The position numbers and the translations under genes are program-made. From assembly GCA_037447605.1 (NCBI GenBank), contig CM074809.1, forward strand, positions 1,841,607-1,905,606: a stretch of 64,000 bases of DNA, given 5' to 3'. The first letter of the stretch is position 1; each line of letters starts with the position of its first letter. Of the stretch, positions 1-12,778 are shown piece after piece. The notes below the pieces were generated by a model, which ran no database searches, was not told the DNA's origin, and saw only the letters and a list, made by a program, of their open reading frames with translations. The stretch comes from Zygnema circumcarinatum. Taxonomy: Eukaryota; Streptophyta; Zygnematophyceae; Zygnematales; Zygnemataceae.

Positions 1-3000
1 AGGTAGCAGAAAATTCAAGCAAAACATCAGAGTCCTCATCTTCAAGTGCTTCTTTTAGGACCATCACAACCCCACCCTCTCCGGAGCCATTGCTAGCAGT
101 TTTACCTGTTCCTCGCCCTCTTCTTGTTGAAGCAATGCTTCCCATTCCCTTCGACTCCTCGTCCTCGCAGAACTTCGAAATCTACCCGAACCCCACCTCA
201 CTTGCCAGAATTTTCTTGATTGGGACACCGATTCATCACGTCGCAATCTCTGAAAGCTGCTCTGCCCTCCTTGAACGCTGTTGCTGCCAGTGCTGCTGCT
301 GCTGGGAAGATGGGCGTCGACCTCACTTCCGTGACTCCCAAAACTTTTGAAACTGCAATGAAGAGGTGCGCGATGGAACTATTTCAAAGCCATGGTACGG
401 GCAAAAATAAGAGTGCTGATCAGCTCGCGTGCCAAATTCGGTACAAGAAGGGTAACCAGCAGAATGACAGAAACGAGATTTAATGGGAGGGGTCCAGAAG
501 CTCTGAACGTGACCTCAAAATTGGTAGGGGCAGGCAATTCAGAGACTATACAAAGACAACGCACGGTACACTTCTATTATTCGAACCATTTCCGACTGAG
601 AATCCGGAACATAGTTGTGATGCTGGGACTGCATTGTGGAACGATCTTCGTTTTTTTTTTCTTTATTTTTTCTTTTTTTTAACTATGAACCATTCGCGAT
701 TAGTGAATTGATCTTGTGCTGGCCAAACAACCTCTAAGTTTAGATAACCACAAATGAATACTCTCTGTTTGCCTTGACATGTGGACTCACTCATTGACCA
801 TGACAAACACTGAATTTGCGGATGCCATCATACCGTCTCACTTTCAGCACACTCCGGTCTCTCCTTCTTCCCACTCCTCCCCCTTCTCGCAATACCTCCT
901 TCACTTCACATGCAACTCGTAAGTTCTCTTCCTCCTTGGTCACGTCTTCTCTCACTGCTCCGTTCACTTCTCGTACTTGATCATGCAATTGCTGCAGCCT
1001 TTGCAAGTCGCCACTTAGTGTGAGCTTCCTCTGCTGCCCACCGCTGCCCGTCACAATGAGATTGTCAAGGTGTTGCATAATGCCCTTCACAGCCATCACT
1101 TCCTGCAAACACAACGAGGAGAGAGTCAGAGAAAGAAATAGCATAATGACAACAAATAACCCGGGTAATAACCCATGCTCATCACTTATCAGAATAAACG
1201 CTACTCGTAAGACTATGAAACTCCTATTTTTCCTGCAGTTTCACAATCACCATCGTGAATGAAAGACTATCAACAAATCTGCTTTCATGTTTCTCCAGTA
1301 AGGCAAAGTAGACAACTCAATATAGCAAAAATTCACAATGCCCTGCAATCTTCCGCTTTCTTCCCTTACCTTCTCCAGCTTCAGGACCTTTTCCTCAACT
1401 GCCTTCCTCTTCTCGACCCGCCCAAGCATGGCTTTTCTTCTCTGTTCCCATCTCTTTTCCTGCCACAATCCGTCCTCCACTTCCATAAGTTCAACTGTAT
1501 TCTCCCTACCTTCCATGTTACGCAGCCCCTGCTCTGCATTTTCTCTGCACCTCACAGCCACAAAAATGGAGTCAGCATCCAGTGCACATTATCTGTTCCA
1601 CTCTCGTTTGCTCACTAAAATGTCGGGACCGGAAAAACTCAAACTCTGAAGTAAGAAAACACGCCTTCTCTCCGTACTGTTGAAAAACCTAAAGTGATGA
1701 TAAAATGTTGAATGCACTTTCAATTCCTTCGCCAATGCCCCATTTTTGAAGGTCAGGCTGTCGTGTGAAAGGATCCCACGTCAGGGTTGCAAGGGAAATC
1801 ATCAGATAGTGAAGAAGTCCAAGAGATTTTCAATCGCAGTTCGTCAGTTTATCATAGCGTGTACTGGTTCCCTGTAAAGGTTCTAGAAAACTCACTGTGG
1901 TTGAGTTGACGGTTTGCTTTCATGTGCGCGGACGCAGTCCCCCAAGCGGCGTCGGCTGATTCCCCACAACGTGGTACAAACAAAGGAAGGGTTCCGAAAC
2001 ACGCAGTTCATGAGCCACGCTATTTCATGCAATCATGCTCCGAATATTTTGGATTACTCTCAAAGGAAAAGGTCATCATGATTGCAGTGTCTGAAAAGCT
2101 AAACATTCAACCATGACCGCTGAAAAGCTAGGAGCATTCACAACTGGAGAGTACTAATTCTTGATATATCGCTGCCATTGAAAGAGCTTCACTCCAGTCT
2201 TAAACTTGTTTAAGATTTGATTGTGTTGGGAAGAACGAGAACACAGGACCAACATCCCACACTGCACATCGGCAGAACTTCCTACTACACACCTGTCTTT
2301 TATCAGTCTTCCAGCCATAGAGTCGGGTTTCGCTTTCAGCCATCTACTATGTCTAGCAAACGCTCGCAACCAACTCGCACAAGTCCTCTCTGCTGTGATG
2401 ATTGCCATCCGTCTCTCACGTTTGCTCACTCTTTTTTTCTTTCCGGCAACCTCTACATTTGTAACCGTGATTCCTGGGTAAAACGGCAGCCAACCCAACT
2501 CTTCACAGATAACCTGCCAGAAGTGCAGCAGTCACTGAATTAGACAGTCACGAAATTTGTGGTAAGGCCAGGATTCAGATACTTGCCAGAGTAACCTCCT
2601 CAAAAATAAGTCGCATATATTCCCAAACATAACTACAAGACTTTCAAGACCCCGCAGAACTTGTTCGCTCAGTGCCGAGCGACACTGAAAGATGTTTTAC
2701 ACTTTCCCAAGTGAAAAAGTGGCCGGTGCATACATCAACGAAAAGCTGATATCGCAGAAGGTTGGTAAGCTCGGGGTAGAAGAGGACACATGCTCCTTCC
2801 AAGTACCTGCAAACCACAGCATGTACATGTGGCCATTCTATTGACTTGAAACATGTAGCTCTCTTCCTCGATAACGTCAACTATGTATCATTGTGCTTTC
2901 CATGATGATAGCATCCCTGATGCTAAGATGCACTTCTATCGCACAACTCCCATGAAAACAAGAACAACGTAGTCATAAGGAACAGACTCTTGAACTACAC

Positions 3001-6000
3001 AGGCATACCTGCTCCTCCCTACCTTCATACCTGTTATTCTACCCTTTGCCTCTTGTCTGTAATAGTCTGACCTGAACATTACCCTCTTCATTGAATGACA
3101 TGCAACTCAGAGAACCCCCCTACCTTAGAAAAGTTGCAACTGCCTCATCGGTGTTCGCTTCCCCTTTGACCGCCAAGTATGTGCGTGTAGCTCGCCCAAG
3201 TGCCGTAAAAAATCCAAAGACTGCCAAATCAGCTTTCAGGGCCTGCAGCTCCGCAATCAAATAAAATGTCACTTCAAATTCCAGAATTGTTCAAACTAGC
3301 GAGCCCCCTTTCCAGGAATTGAATAGATAGCCATCGAAGGCATAAAGCCAAACATTTCCATCAGCAGACTTCACTCAAGTAAAGCAAGCTCCCATTTTAC
3401 TTCATTTACAACGAATTTTCCAACTCACCTCGTGGTTCACATTGGCTCCTCGCCAATCTGCAAAAACTCCTTCCTGAACTATGGCCGACTGCAACAGTGC
3501 TTCTATGGTTTGCACCCAAAATGCCCTTTCTTCCTCATCCTCATCACCACATCTCCGTTTCTTTCTGATTCCCCTAGTTGCGACTTCCTCCCTTATGGCA
3601 GCCCTTTCTCGAAAAGCTGATAGAAACTCCTTCCTTAGACCCGCAAGCGACGTGCGCGTGAATACAACATCAATAGGCAGGAGTTGTGCCAGTAGTGAAA
3701 AATGTTCCTTGGTTTCATCACTTGCTAAAGACGAAAAGCCAGGACATGCAACTGCTTCAGGCCCCAGATGAGAGATTGCCCCCTGAACGTGTAAGGCCAT
3801 GGTCACAACATCCGCATCGTTCACCCGTTTTGCATCGTCAGAATGTTTGTCACCGCCATTTGATACTTGGAAAAAAGGGTCCTTATCAAGAAGGACCTCT
3901 AGTTCTGCGACAGCTTCACCTGTTGCCCTCTCTCTAAACCATCTCTCCAAGTCTCCGCCCTTCTTCCCTAAAGCCTTATGAATCTCTGCTTCCAATGGTT
4001 TGCATTGACGCAAGAAGCTGAACCCCGTGAACCCAATCCCAGAACGTGTGTCAAGAAGTAAGCCAATGGCATCACTTTGAAAGATGAGGGCCTCAAAAAA
4101 TAGTTAAAGGTCAGGTTCAGGACTTGAATGACATAGTGCTATTCCTCACAGACCGAAATTAGATTTCGTCAACCGCACAAAGCGCAAGTTATAGCCTAAA
4201 AGGCCAGTGCAGAACTATATGTGAGGCGTCACTTAGTTGAGCGAAGAAGGAACATTGCTTGGAAGAGTCCCGCGAAGGGGACAGCATATGCTTGCTGCGA
4301 GGCGTACCGACAGCTGTATACACACATGTATTGGCGTGTCCGGGTTCCTCTGTTATCTCTGTGTGTGAGAATGCTCACCTCTGAGTGATCAACCCAGTCA
4401 CTTCACGCTCCTTATTGAACAAGTGATTTGCAATCTCCACAGCTGCAATGAGCAATGCCAGCACTGCACCCTACAGCGAAGCAAAAACAAACACGTTAAA
4501 TTGCATGTACAATCATAAAGTCAGTTGGTGCAGGGAACAATACAGAAGCCCTGACTAGAAGCCTGCAAATGCCAGACTGCTATCAGGTATCAGAATAAAC
4601 CTTGGCTAGACGTAATAAGGTAACCCGATTAAATAGCTTGTCTTCTGTCTACTTTGACGCTACCCCATGGGTTTCCTGAATTGGGACTTTCAACCAGAAA
4701 AAACTCTAAAGAAATCTAGGCACAACATTTACCAAAATAATCCACCAAGCTTTTCATTTACAACTTGTACTCGTCATTATAGCCTTGTACGTTTTTTGAG
4801 CCACACAGGTACAGAGGCTCAATGCATAATCTTCTCCTTTGAGTGCATCAAATGATGTTTCGTTTGCAGCTTCAGGTCTAATTCAATGCGATTTCTTATT
4901 AATATCTATGCATCATAATGCTAGAAAGTCCACGATGGCCATGACCTCTTCAGTTGTCACGACAAAACATCTTCTCATGTTCCAATACTTCCAAAAGACT
5001 CCTGCCATTTCTGAGATTTGATCCCGCTGGAAGCTACACGTCTGATTCTTGAAAATCGCTGCACAGAAATGGCCTGCCTGGCACTCCCAGCTTCTGCTTT
5101 AGACAACGGACTACTTTCAAAGGCATCCTACCAAGCAAGTCATGCCATGGATACTGTTGCGCTTTTCTTGTATCTCAACAAAGGGTGAGGCAAACGCCAC
5201 GTAAGGATATAACGGCATCCAACGCATGCGTAGGATTCATATTATACTAGCACCAACTGAAATCTACAGGGTTCTCCTGACATTCGGTGCTGCAAAATCG
5301 GTGGCTTTAATTTTACATCACAGTGCAAGCATGTTGATCGTGGGCTATCAGACTTTAGACTAAACCACCTTGTGTACTCGCTAAACGTTTTTGATTCAAC
5401 AGTGGTCCAAACCTGCTTAGAGACTTCTTTTAGAACATATCAGGAAAAATGGTCCTACCTGATATCCAAGAGTACAAAGCCAAAAGTTCGTATCGATCCC
5501 CAGCCAACGAGGCGTATACCACGGAGCCGGCGCCAAGGGCTCACGCTTGAACAACTCAGTTTGCAGCCTCAGTGCCAAATTGTGGAGAATCTCAACCAGG
5601 TTGTGGCCCGCTGGACTTCTTGCGGAAACCCCTGCATTTTCGAGGACCCGCCTATTCTTTTCCCACTCCCATGGCTCTTTCAATTCCGTACTTCCAAGCG
5701 GCTCATCCTCCTCTAACAGATCCGAAGGAACTAGCTGCCAACTGCTCGTATCATCGTGAGCCCCCTCAGCGACCCTGGAGTCACTCTCAACTGAAAAACT
5801 CTCCTCGACATTTCTGCGTTTTCCATCAGCTCCATGCGAAGCGTCGTTAACCTCGTCCCTTTCGGATCCTACCACCAGCTCTTGTTCAATTGATCCAAAA
5901 CGGCGACCGCGACTTGGCTTCATATACTCATCTTGGGAGTCAGCTGGCTCAATCTCTGCACCAGTGGCAAGCTCAGACGAGTGCGCTACAGCATTCCACT

Positions 6001-6097
6001 CTGCATCATCTTCAATGCCCCGCTTCGCGCCGCTCCTCAACCCTTGAAGCTCAACCGTATTGCACCCCGCCTTCTGCTTCAACTTCACAACCGCCAT
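1..6097 (-). CDS. LETM1-like plastid protein, 3' end cut by window edge
   Basis: Partial multi-exon gene resembling the plant LETM1-like family (Arabidopsis At3g11560 type), presumed to be an organelle membrane protein; exact role unknown. Exons that join in phase: 6097-5459, 4470-4379, 4017-3429, 3242-3124, 2806-2734, 2513-2293, 1544-1370 and one starting at 1102 (end about 885). A last visible piece lies at about 166-1. Family motifs seen are PWYTPRWLGID near residue 195, then AVLALLIAAVEI, LRREFL-like LAGLRKEFLSAF, AVFGFFTALGRATRTY, YLEGACVLFYPEL and GWLPFYPG. The 1544-1370 and 1102 exons are charged and coiled-coil-like. The C-terminal LETM1 membrane/ribosome-binding part would lie left of base 1. 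Residues 1-190 are acidic and poorly conserved; no clear transit peptide is visible, so the true start could be an upstream exon. The family name is from memory of its conserved blocks. Confidence 0.75.
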
Positions 6098-6317
6098 CCC
6101 TCCGTCCCTCCCGCCCTCAGCCCGTCCAGCCTGCCGGCATCCCTGCTGCTGCTGCTACCCTCATCCCTGCTCCTCTCCCCGGCTCGCGCCGCGCCGCAGG
6201 GACATGAGGGAGTGGGAGAGGAAGAGAGGAAGGAAGGGAGGGAGAGAGAGTAGACGGCGAGGGCGACAGTTTTCGTTCCCAAGGAGCTGCCCGGCCCCGC
6301 TGGCGTCCCTGGAGGCG

Positions 6318-6410
6318 GCCACGTGGCAGGGGCACTTGACGTGACGTGAGGGCGAGAGCGCCGCTCGCGGCGGTCGGCCGGCCGGTCTGCCACGTCGGAC
6401 GCCACGTGGC
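6318..6410. promoter_or_regulatory. paired GCCACGTGGC G-box palindromes upstream of LETM1-like gene
   Basis: Perfect 10-bp palindromes at 6318-6327 and 6401-6410, 221-313 bp before the start codon at 6097. CACGTGGC is the G-box/ABRE core bound by plant bZIP and bHLH factors; binding here is inference. Confidence 0.55.
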
Positions 6411-6554
6411 GCCCACCCTACGGATTGGGTACGGTTTTTAGTACGGCATTGTACGGCCTTGTACGGGCTACAAACGTTCCAACCGTAGCAGAGGGAAACC
6501 ACCAGTGGGAGGAGGACTCTGTTTCATTGAGGACGGGGGCGTTGGGGGGAAGGG

Positions 6555-6771
6555 ATGCGGCATCATTGATCTCGCGTATGGAAGTGATGCCATCAGACGT
6601 ACATGGACAAAGTGAGCATGGGTAACCACGAGGGACTGCCCGCTAAGGACCTAAGCACACAAAAAGAAAGCGCAAAGCTACGCCTAGGCTCAAACAAACG
6701 CAGCCCTCCCTCGAAGCAGCCGCGAAGGTCACCGATCGATGTGCGGCACATCACATCACATCGCGTGGAGG
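6555..6771 (+). repeat. dispersed repeat R, copy 1
   Basis: About 215 bp that align by eye with 24147-24370 and, reversed, with 63351-63552. Shared blocks include CATTGATCTCGCG, GATGCCATCAGACGTACATG, CTACGCCTAGGC and CCGATCGATG, ending in a CACATCACATCGCG tract. The reading frame is not conserved between copies, so it looks non-coding. A GTACGG cluster lies directly upstream (6418-6465), as it does for copy 2. Confidence 0.7.
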
Positions 6772-6839
6772 GACGTAACTGTACCTACATACAATTATAT
6801 ATATATATATATATATGTATAGTTGTATTTATATAGATA

Positions 6840-7000
6840 TAGGGCGTGTCTTTGGTACTGTAGTAGAGCATGTAAGACTTAACAAGAAGTTCGTGAGTTG
6901 ACACCAAAACAAGCACTCTGGTGACACGCGATACGCTTTGTAGAGGAGTACTTCGGTAACTTTTTTTTTCGTAAGATTTCGTTAAGTCTGACATGCCCTA
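6840..7000. mobile_element. MITE-like element A, TA-flanked
   Basis: A 161-bp segment starting TAGGGCGTGTC and ending GACATGCCCTA, an inverted terminal match with one mismatch, with TA at both outer ends. The right half (poly-T, CGTAAGATTTCGTTAAGTCTGACA) closely matches the right half of the element at 58056-58212. It has no coding capacity. TA boundaries suggest a Tc1/mariner-type origin, which is inference. Confidence 0.65.
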
Positions 7001-7792
7001 GTAGAAGGTGAGTGCGGTACTGCAACGCCAAGATGCACGCAGCACTGTTTGGAAAACCTTCCTCATTCCAGGCTGCATCCAATTCACAGGAATTTGAGCG
7101 AACCCGTATACTATAGACACAAATGAGAGAGATGTGCCTCTTGGAGCCTGTCTCAGCAATGGTCCGCCTCACAGCATGCCACAACCTTTTGTGGCTTATC
7201 AAATGCGTGATATGACATGTTGCTGAATCATTGAACATTGGCAACGTCTGTCCAAGGACTGGCAATCTCCGTATGGCAGCTTACAGAGAAACAGGCACTG
7301 GCCGACTTTTCATCGAAACTTGATTTGAGGGTGCACAGATTCAAGAAAACCATGGCCGTAAGAACAATCTACATCGAACTGAATTGAAATTAGCTTCAAG
7401 TTGCACCACGTGTCCCCAGTTCCTTGTAATTGTCTACCTCGTCAGTTGAACTGCCGGACTAAAATCCACTTAGAGGGTTCAGGTTGCTGACGCAGATAGC
7501 CTTTACATGGCACCATTGGAATTACAACCCTAAAACCTTCTGCCCGTGAATATACACTCATGACGAGTTTTCAACTCAAACTCGACACTGAACCGACTGT
7601 GGCACACTCAACCTGTGCAGTGCCTAATTAGTTGACCATAGCTTGCGCATGTTCCCCAAGTACGGGCCTGCAACGATTGTGGAAGGGAAAAAAGACTGCG
7701 TTGCCGCCTTCACAATGTGGACGACAAAGAAGAGCATGGGACCACAGGAAGAGGGAGACTGTGCTTTCCAGGGAAGAGGTACACGGGGACTA

Positions 7793-10057
7793 TTATTTTC
7801 CTCTGTACAAGGGCAAAACACTTGCAGTCAGCTTCATGAATTGATGTATATCATATCTAGCTTATCATTCAGAACATTGCGACCAGCTTAAAAGGAGAAG
7901 AGAATCTAGTTCCAGCTTCAAAACAAATAGAAAACCAACCAGCAAATCTAGACATGTCGCTGCAATGCTGAAGCAATACAGGCACTCGAAGCAACTGAGG
8001 TTTTGAAACGGATGCAACGCCAGACCTAAACCTGAAAACATTTTTTTCCGATAACTTCGTGATCTTTGTATTGTAACTGCCCTCTTTAGTCGACGAGCTG
8101 ACACTTGCATCCTGCCTTTTAGACCTTTGATGAAGGAAAGTCTTACGTATTCTGCATTAACGTGATATTGTCTCCTTTAAGAAGTATTCTCCCTGCAACA
8201 TACACCAGGACCAAACGAGGAAGGAAAAAGTCTCAGCTTTGCAGCTCAGCACTATTTTGTGAGGGTAAGAAATCTTCTAAACCGAGAGACCCTTGCAACC
8301 ACAAGAATAAAATTCTCTTGATCCTAACCTGATGGAAATTAGCAAGAAAAATATGGATCAAAAGGCAAACGCCACAGATTGAATCTTTCCAGTAAGGAAA
8401 ACCAGAAAATGTCAACGATGTGATTTCAATGGCATATAGCGTTCTCCTGAGCATAGGGGAAAAAGGTGGTGCGTTTTCCGTCCAGAGCGACTGAGGCTTG
8501 AAAGGAATTAAAAGCTGCTCAGCTGACTAGACATGCGACGGAATGGACCCACCTAGGGCCTTCCGTGTCTTCTTCTTCATAGACACCTCCTCGGCGTCCT
8601 CCAGAACTAGGTTCATATATTCATCGAATCCCTGTTACATTAACGATCACGATAGCGTCATACTTCGACTTTAGAACAATAGAATGCATGAGTTTTTGGC
8701 TATTAAAGAAACGTGCCACACAGCCTCCAGCCCTCATCGACTGTTAAAGGCGCCTATACTTGCACATGGCCCCACAAACAGTCATGACATACTACGCCAG
8801 CTTAAGGGTCTTTCAGTCACCTACCCCCCTTGAGGATCGTCCAAGCAAATTAGCCAAAAGAAACAGTGGACCAGAAACTCTAGTAAAAATGAATGACAAG
8901 GCAGGCAACCGCAATAACTGCTTGAAACGGCAGACAAAAAAGGGACGATAACCCTGACATCCTTCACTTACCCATTGCAGCTCTCGGGAAACAAAAGCGC
9001 AATCTACCGTAACAGGTAAAAGAAATCTGAGCGAAAGTCGGATTTACATAGTGAGAAACTTACAATAATTCTACCTTCGATGCGAAGATCCTTCTGCTCG
9101 AACAGCCAAATTTGAATCCGTGCTTTCTGTTCACACCATTGCATTTCTCCGCTACCAGTAAGGAGTGAAATTGACCACTGCAAATCTGTAACGCACAAAA
9201 TATGCGGCTAGAGGAGTATGTAGGGCTAATGTAAACCACTCATAAAAACAAGAGCGTATATGAGAGCAGAATTAAGTAGACTTAAATCGCTCCCGACCAA
9301 TAAACCCCCCTCCAAAATGAGTTTAAATGAAGAATAATCAGAAAAACGTTGATAGCATATAAGAAAGCGTTAATAATGAGATTCAACATCACCACTGTAA
9401 TCGTACACTCTAATTACAGCCACTGCATGAAGTCCAGTGAAAACCGACAAACAGTCGGCATTGCTATGCCCCACTGAACCCTAAAAACCCTACAAGCCCC
9501 GCTTTTCCGCTACCCGCGAAGAGTAAAACTCTCGACGACACAAAAAAGGGAAACTGGAATTCCAGTACCTATTGAACAACAAGAAAAAGGGGCACCACCT
9601 GGAGCATTGCAAGGGCTAGTAATTTAAGGGACAATAACTAAACGTGTTGCCCAAGATTACAGTACCCAGAAATGATCAGGGGAAGGCACTTACACTTTGC
9701 AGAAATCGAAAAATGAGATTCTGCAAAAGCAAGAAACCACCAATTCGAAAAATAAAATCAGAAAAAGGTATCACTCAACAAATTAAGAAAACAGTTGGCG
9801 GCACATGTACCAAGCCACCCCCCTACAAACCTCGTTGCAGAACAAAACATCTCTCTCTACATTGCAGACAATTTCCTCACAACTGCAGCACGACGATTCA
9901 CTGACAATGCTACACCTTCCATAAATGCTTTCAAAACCCTTACGAAATCGCCTGCTTGTGCCATTTCAATTCGCATAAGGAAAAGTCTCCGCATGGACAT
10001 GGAGCAGGTACTCACAATAGGCTGTGTCATAATCCGCTGAACCTTGGTGGTCGCCAT
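7793..10057 (-). CDS. SNRPE: small nuclear ribonucleoprotein E (SmE)
   Basis: Core spliceosomal Sm-ring protein SmE, which binds the Sm site of U1, U2, U4 and U5 snRNAs. Six coding exons join in phase: 10057-10016 ([14 protein letters not shown]), 9720-9694 (NLIFRFLQS), 9126-9064 ([11 protein letters not shown] through GRII), 8631-8553 ([16 protein letters not shown]), 8192-8147 ([16 protein letters not shown]) and 7802-7793 (GK then stop). The 88-residue product matches the usual plant length. Sm1 (FDEYMNLVL) and Sm2 (LLKGDNI) motifs are intact. The last coding exon has only 10 nt, after acceptor TTGTACAG. The start is certain from the conserved N-terminus. Confidence 0.95.
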
Positions 10058-10275
10058 GGCTGCTCGTTGCGGTGCTCCTACCCGCCTGCTCAACCCTAAT
10101 CAGCAAAGCCTACGTCCTCCCCCTTCCGCCTCTCCGGGCTGCACTGCCGAATTGTGGCGCGACGTATCGTATCGTATCTGTAATATCGTATCACTGAAAT
10201 TACGTTGTCTGAAATATCGCGTTCTATATCGTAGCCAATACTTGTCCGATCATATCGGTGAAATAGTACAGCAGC

Positions 10276-10331
10276 CGCTCGATGTCCATGCCGCAGTTGC
10301 ACGGTTTGTTTCAGCGCATGGACATCGAGCA
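10276..10331. repeat. perfect 15-bp inverted repeat (hairpin)
   Basis: GCTCGATGTCCATGC (10277-10291) is the exact reverse complement of GCATGGACATCGAGC (10316-10330), with a 24-bp loop. It lies about 220 bp upstream of the SmE start codon and outside any gene model. Function is unknown; it could be a cruciform, or the remnant of a small inverted-repeat element. Confidence 0.75.
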
Positions 10332-11270
10332 GCCAATTGCGGACTGCCACGTCATCACCTTTACACACATGGCATACAGTGATTGGTTCTTGTTGAACAG
10401 GCTAAAACCTTGGAAGGGCGAAGCGAGTCTCCCTGAGCCCCTCCCTGGACCCTCCCGTGGAGCCGCGACTGAAGGAATACGGGACGGTATATGGGCGAGA
10501 GGGACAACCTCTGTTACCCATTCTGCGGCGCTGCTGGAGGAAGAGGGGAGGGAGGCGCGCGGCGGATGGGGTGAGCAGCGCATGCTGTGCGCCATGCATT
10601 CTGGAGATTGATGTGCCTGTGTGGATGTATGTGTAGGTTGCGGGATTGACGGCGGCCGACATTGATTGGCGCTATCTTTTGCTGATAATTTGCATCCCTT
10701 GCATCGCAAGACTCGTGCATGTCTATGTTTGGAAGCAGCAATGCTGCTGCAGGTCTTGGGCTTCAATTTGAGCGTCCTGTTTTGTCTCGGCTGTCAAGTT
10801 TCCTGAGATTGATGGATGAGTGATCAGAAATAACCTACGTTTGTTTTTTGTTTGGGATTTTTTATCTGACGTGTCCAGTTGCTGCGGAGGGTTGAGTTGG
10901 AAGGTCTTTTCATAGTGTAACAACTCTTTGATTTCTGGTTGTTAAGTAGTGGAAGTTGAACTTCGTTTATGCACTTCAATTTGTTGGCCCTTCGTGTGCG
11001 CTTCACTTTCGTTTTCGTGTTTTTTTATAATCTACGAGGTTACTGAAGTCTTCCTAGTTCCTTTAGAAAAACTATGAAAAACTGCTGCTTGTTTGCACGT
11101 GATAACACGATTGACGACACGGCATGACATGATAACACGAATACACGACTCAGCCCTAACCCAGTAATACGTTTTCGTTCATCTTTGTTGGATGATTTTG
11201 CTTTTTTGACAAGTATTGCCCGCTTGTTACTGTGAATATGTAAGGGGCCTGTGATGACATTGCAAAAATA

Positions 11271-11630
11271 ACACCATCTTTCGGATCCGAGCAGCTAAAG
11301 CTAGCCGAGACGATGTACGCAAAATCTGATGCCCTTGTTTCTACCATTGCGTTTTAATATGCGGTGAACGAGATCCGTATCAAGGATAGCAATTACTGAG
11401 CTTATGTTAAGCTCTTAACGTGCGCTGTCTTATTATCTGTGGTTCTCTGTCACCGCGTGGTCGGGTTGATTATCGACGCAGTGCTCGTTTCATTAGTCCA
11501 TCTCCTTTGACTGATCCCATCACTGTCAAGTCATGTTTCAGACAGCTATGAGGTCTAATTTCATCTGATACTTCTTGGACTATGGCCACATGATTATACG
11601 CTTCAAAAAACACCATCTTTCGGATCCGAG
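11271..11630 (+). repeat. two copies of a 21-bp direct repeat
   Basis: The 21-bp sequence beginning ACACCATCTTTCGG and ending ATCCGAG is present at 11271-11291 and again at 11610-11630. It contains the 10-bp palindrome TCGGATCCGA. Short flanking similarity follows both copies (a GAGCTTAT block about 100 bp and 25 bp downstream), hinting at a decayed duplication. Confidence 0.6.
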
Positions 11631-12778
11631 TTTGCTTTTTGCTGGCAGTGACGATCGCTGAGCTTATTATGATGGCCTATTTCCATTGACTTATCTGTTC
11701 GTGTTCACTCATTTGGATTCGGCCTGTCATCGTCCTGGGCTTTTTTCTTTTTGTTGTACATCCATTGCATGGTATTTGCACAGCTTTTCAAACTTTCACC
11801 TGAATTGGGGGATTTTTATTAGGCTTCTAGTCAATCTGGACAAAAAGCGGAAGCAGCGAGTTTTTACTGTGAGCTGTTCTCTCGTCAGTTCCAGAGAGAG
11901 GAGAGAGCGCTGTTTTGAGTGGTGAGCTGCGGGATGCTTCGGCTAACACTGACCGTCGGTTCAATCCACAGCGCAACATGAGTCCTCTTACCACTGTCAA
12001 GGTGTATTGAGGCGTTTGTGGGCCTTGCCATACTCGTTCACTTGCTTGTATCAGCTTTGGAGCGTGAAACTAATTTCTGGATGGTTCTTTTCAGGGTTAC
12101 GATTTGGCCATTGGAACCTCCCTTTGAGCAAACTTCATGACTAAAGGGTGAGCTCCTGGAATCTTCTGTCCAACTTTAAGAGAAGGCAGTGTTGTATTCG
12201 TTATCATGTTGTCGGTCTATCATAATCTCAAATGTCTATATTGCCGTGTCTATGTTCCTCTATGGTGGTCCAGCAGCGTCATTGATAAGTGTTTGGAAAG
12301 GGGAACCCAGGGCGACTCAAAGATGAATTTAAATTACTGCGTTATCTTCCTGAAAGGCTTCCAAAGCCTATTTATCTGTTGATGAAGCATATCTCTGAGA
12401 GTCGCTTACGGAATCTTTGATGTTATTTCCATCTTCTGCTTGTTTGGTCGCACCTGTCACTCTGAGCAGGCAGGTGCAATGCGTTGTCTTTATTTCCAAC
12501 CTTTTCAAAACCTTTAGGCCTGCAGCTTCAGGCGCGTAGGCATTGTATTTTTCTAAAACGCAATGTGTGCATGTTTTATTTGTATTTCATGTTGTCGAGG
12601 TTTGTGTACTCAGGGTTTTCGTAATTCCACTTCTTGTTAATTCGCTTCAGCTCAGATGTGGCTAGCCATTGTTGGATTGTTCGTCACATGTTAATTGGAA
12701 TGCTTTCAGAAGCTGACTGTTGCATCTGGACATTCCTGCTCATTCACTCTCATGGATGAATGTTGATGATGGTCGGTA

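Larger units (their letters stand above)
6098..7792. other. intergenic: G-box palindromes, GTACGG block, dispersed repeat, MITE
   Basis: No gene seen. The segment holds the CT/GC-rich leader of the LETM1-like gene with (GCT)n, two GCCACGTGGC palindromes (6318-6327, 6401-6410), a run of GTACGG motifs (6418-6465), a copy of the dispersed repeat (6555-6771), a (TA)n run near 6796-6816 and a TA-flanked miniature element (6840-7000). From 7000 to 7792 nothing was recognised apart from the presumed 3' UTR of the SmE gene. Confidence 0.6.
10058..12778. other. intergenic between divergent SmE and F-box genes
   Basis: No conserved coding sequence seen. It holds an ATCGT-repeat tract (10163-10178), a perfect 15-bp inverted repeat (10276-10331 region), GC-rich sequence to about 10600, and two copies of a 21-bp sequence (11271-11291, 11610-11630). 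The last few hundred bases before 12779 probably include the 5' leader of the F-box gene, possibly with an untranslated exon, but no splice structure could be fixed. Confidence 0.5.

Noticed and set aside
1-483. Plus-strand frames at the left edge
   Set aside because: The minus strand here encodes a better protein-like continuation of the LETM1-like gene (FCEDEESKGMGSIASTRRGR), so the plus frames are shadows.
6555-6771. Possible conserved small protein in dispersed repeat R (frame MDEV.MGNHEELAAK)
   Set aside because: Differences among copies do not favour third codon positions, and stops interrupt the frame in some copies.
10096-10766. Several open frames on both strands upstream of SmE
   Set aside because: GC-rich shadows with no recognisable domain; they span the hairpin and pentamer repeats.
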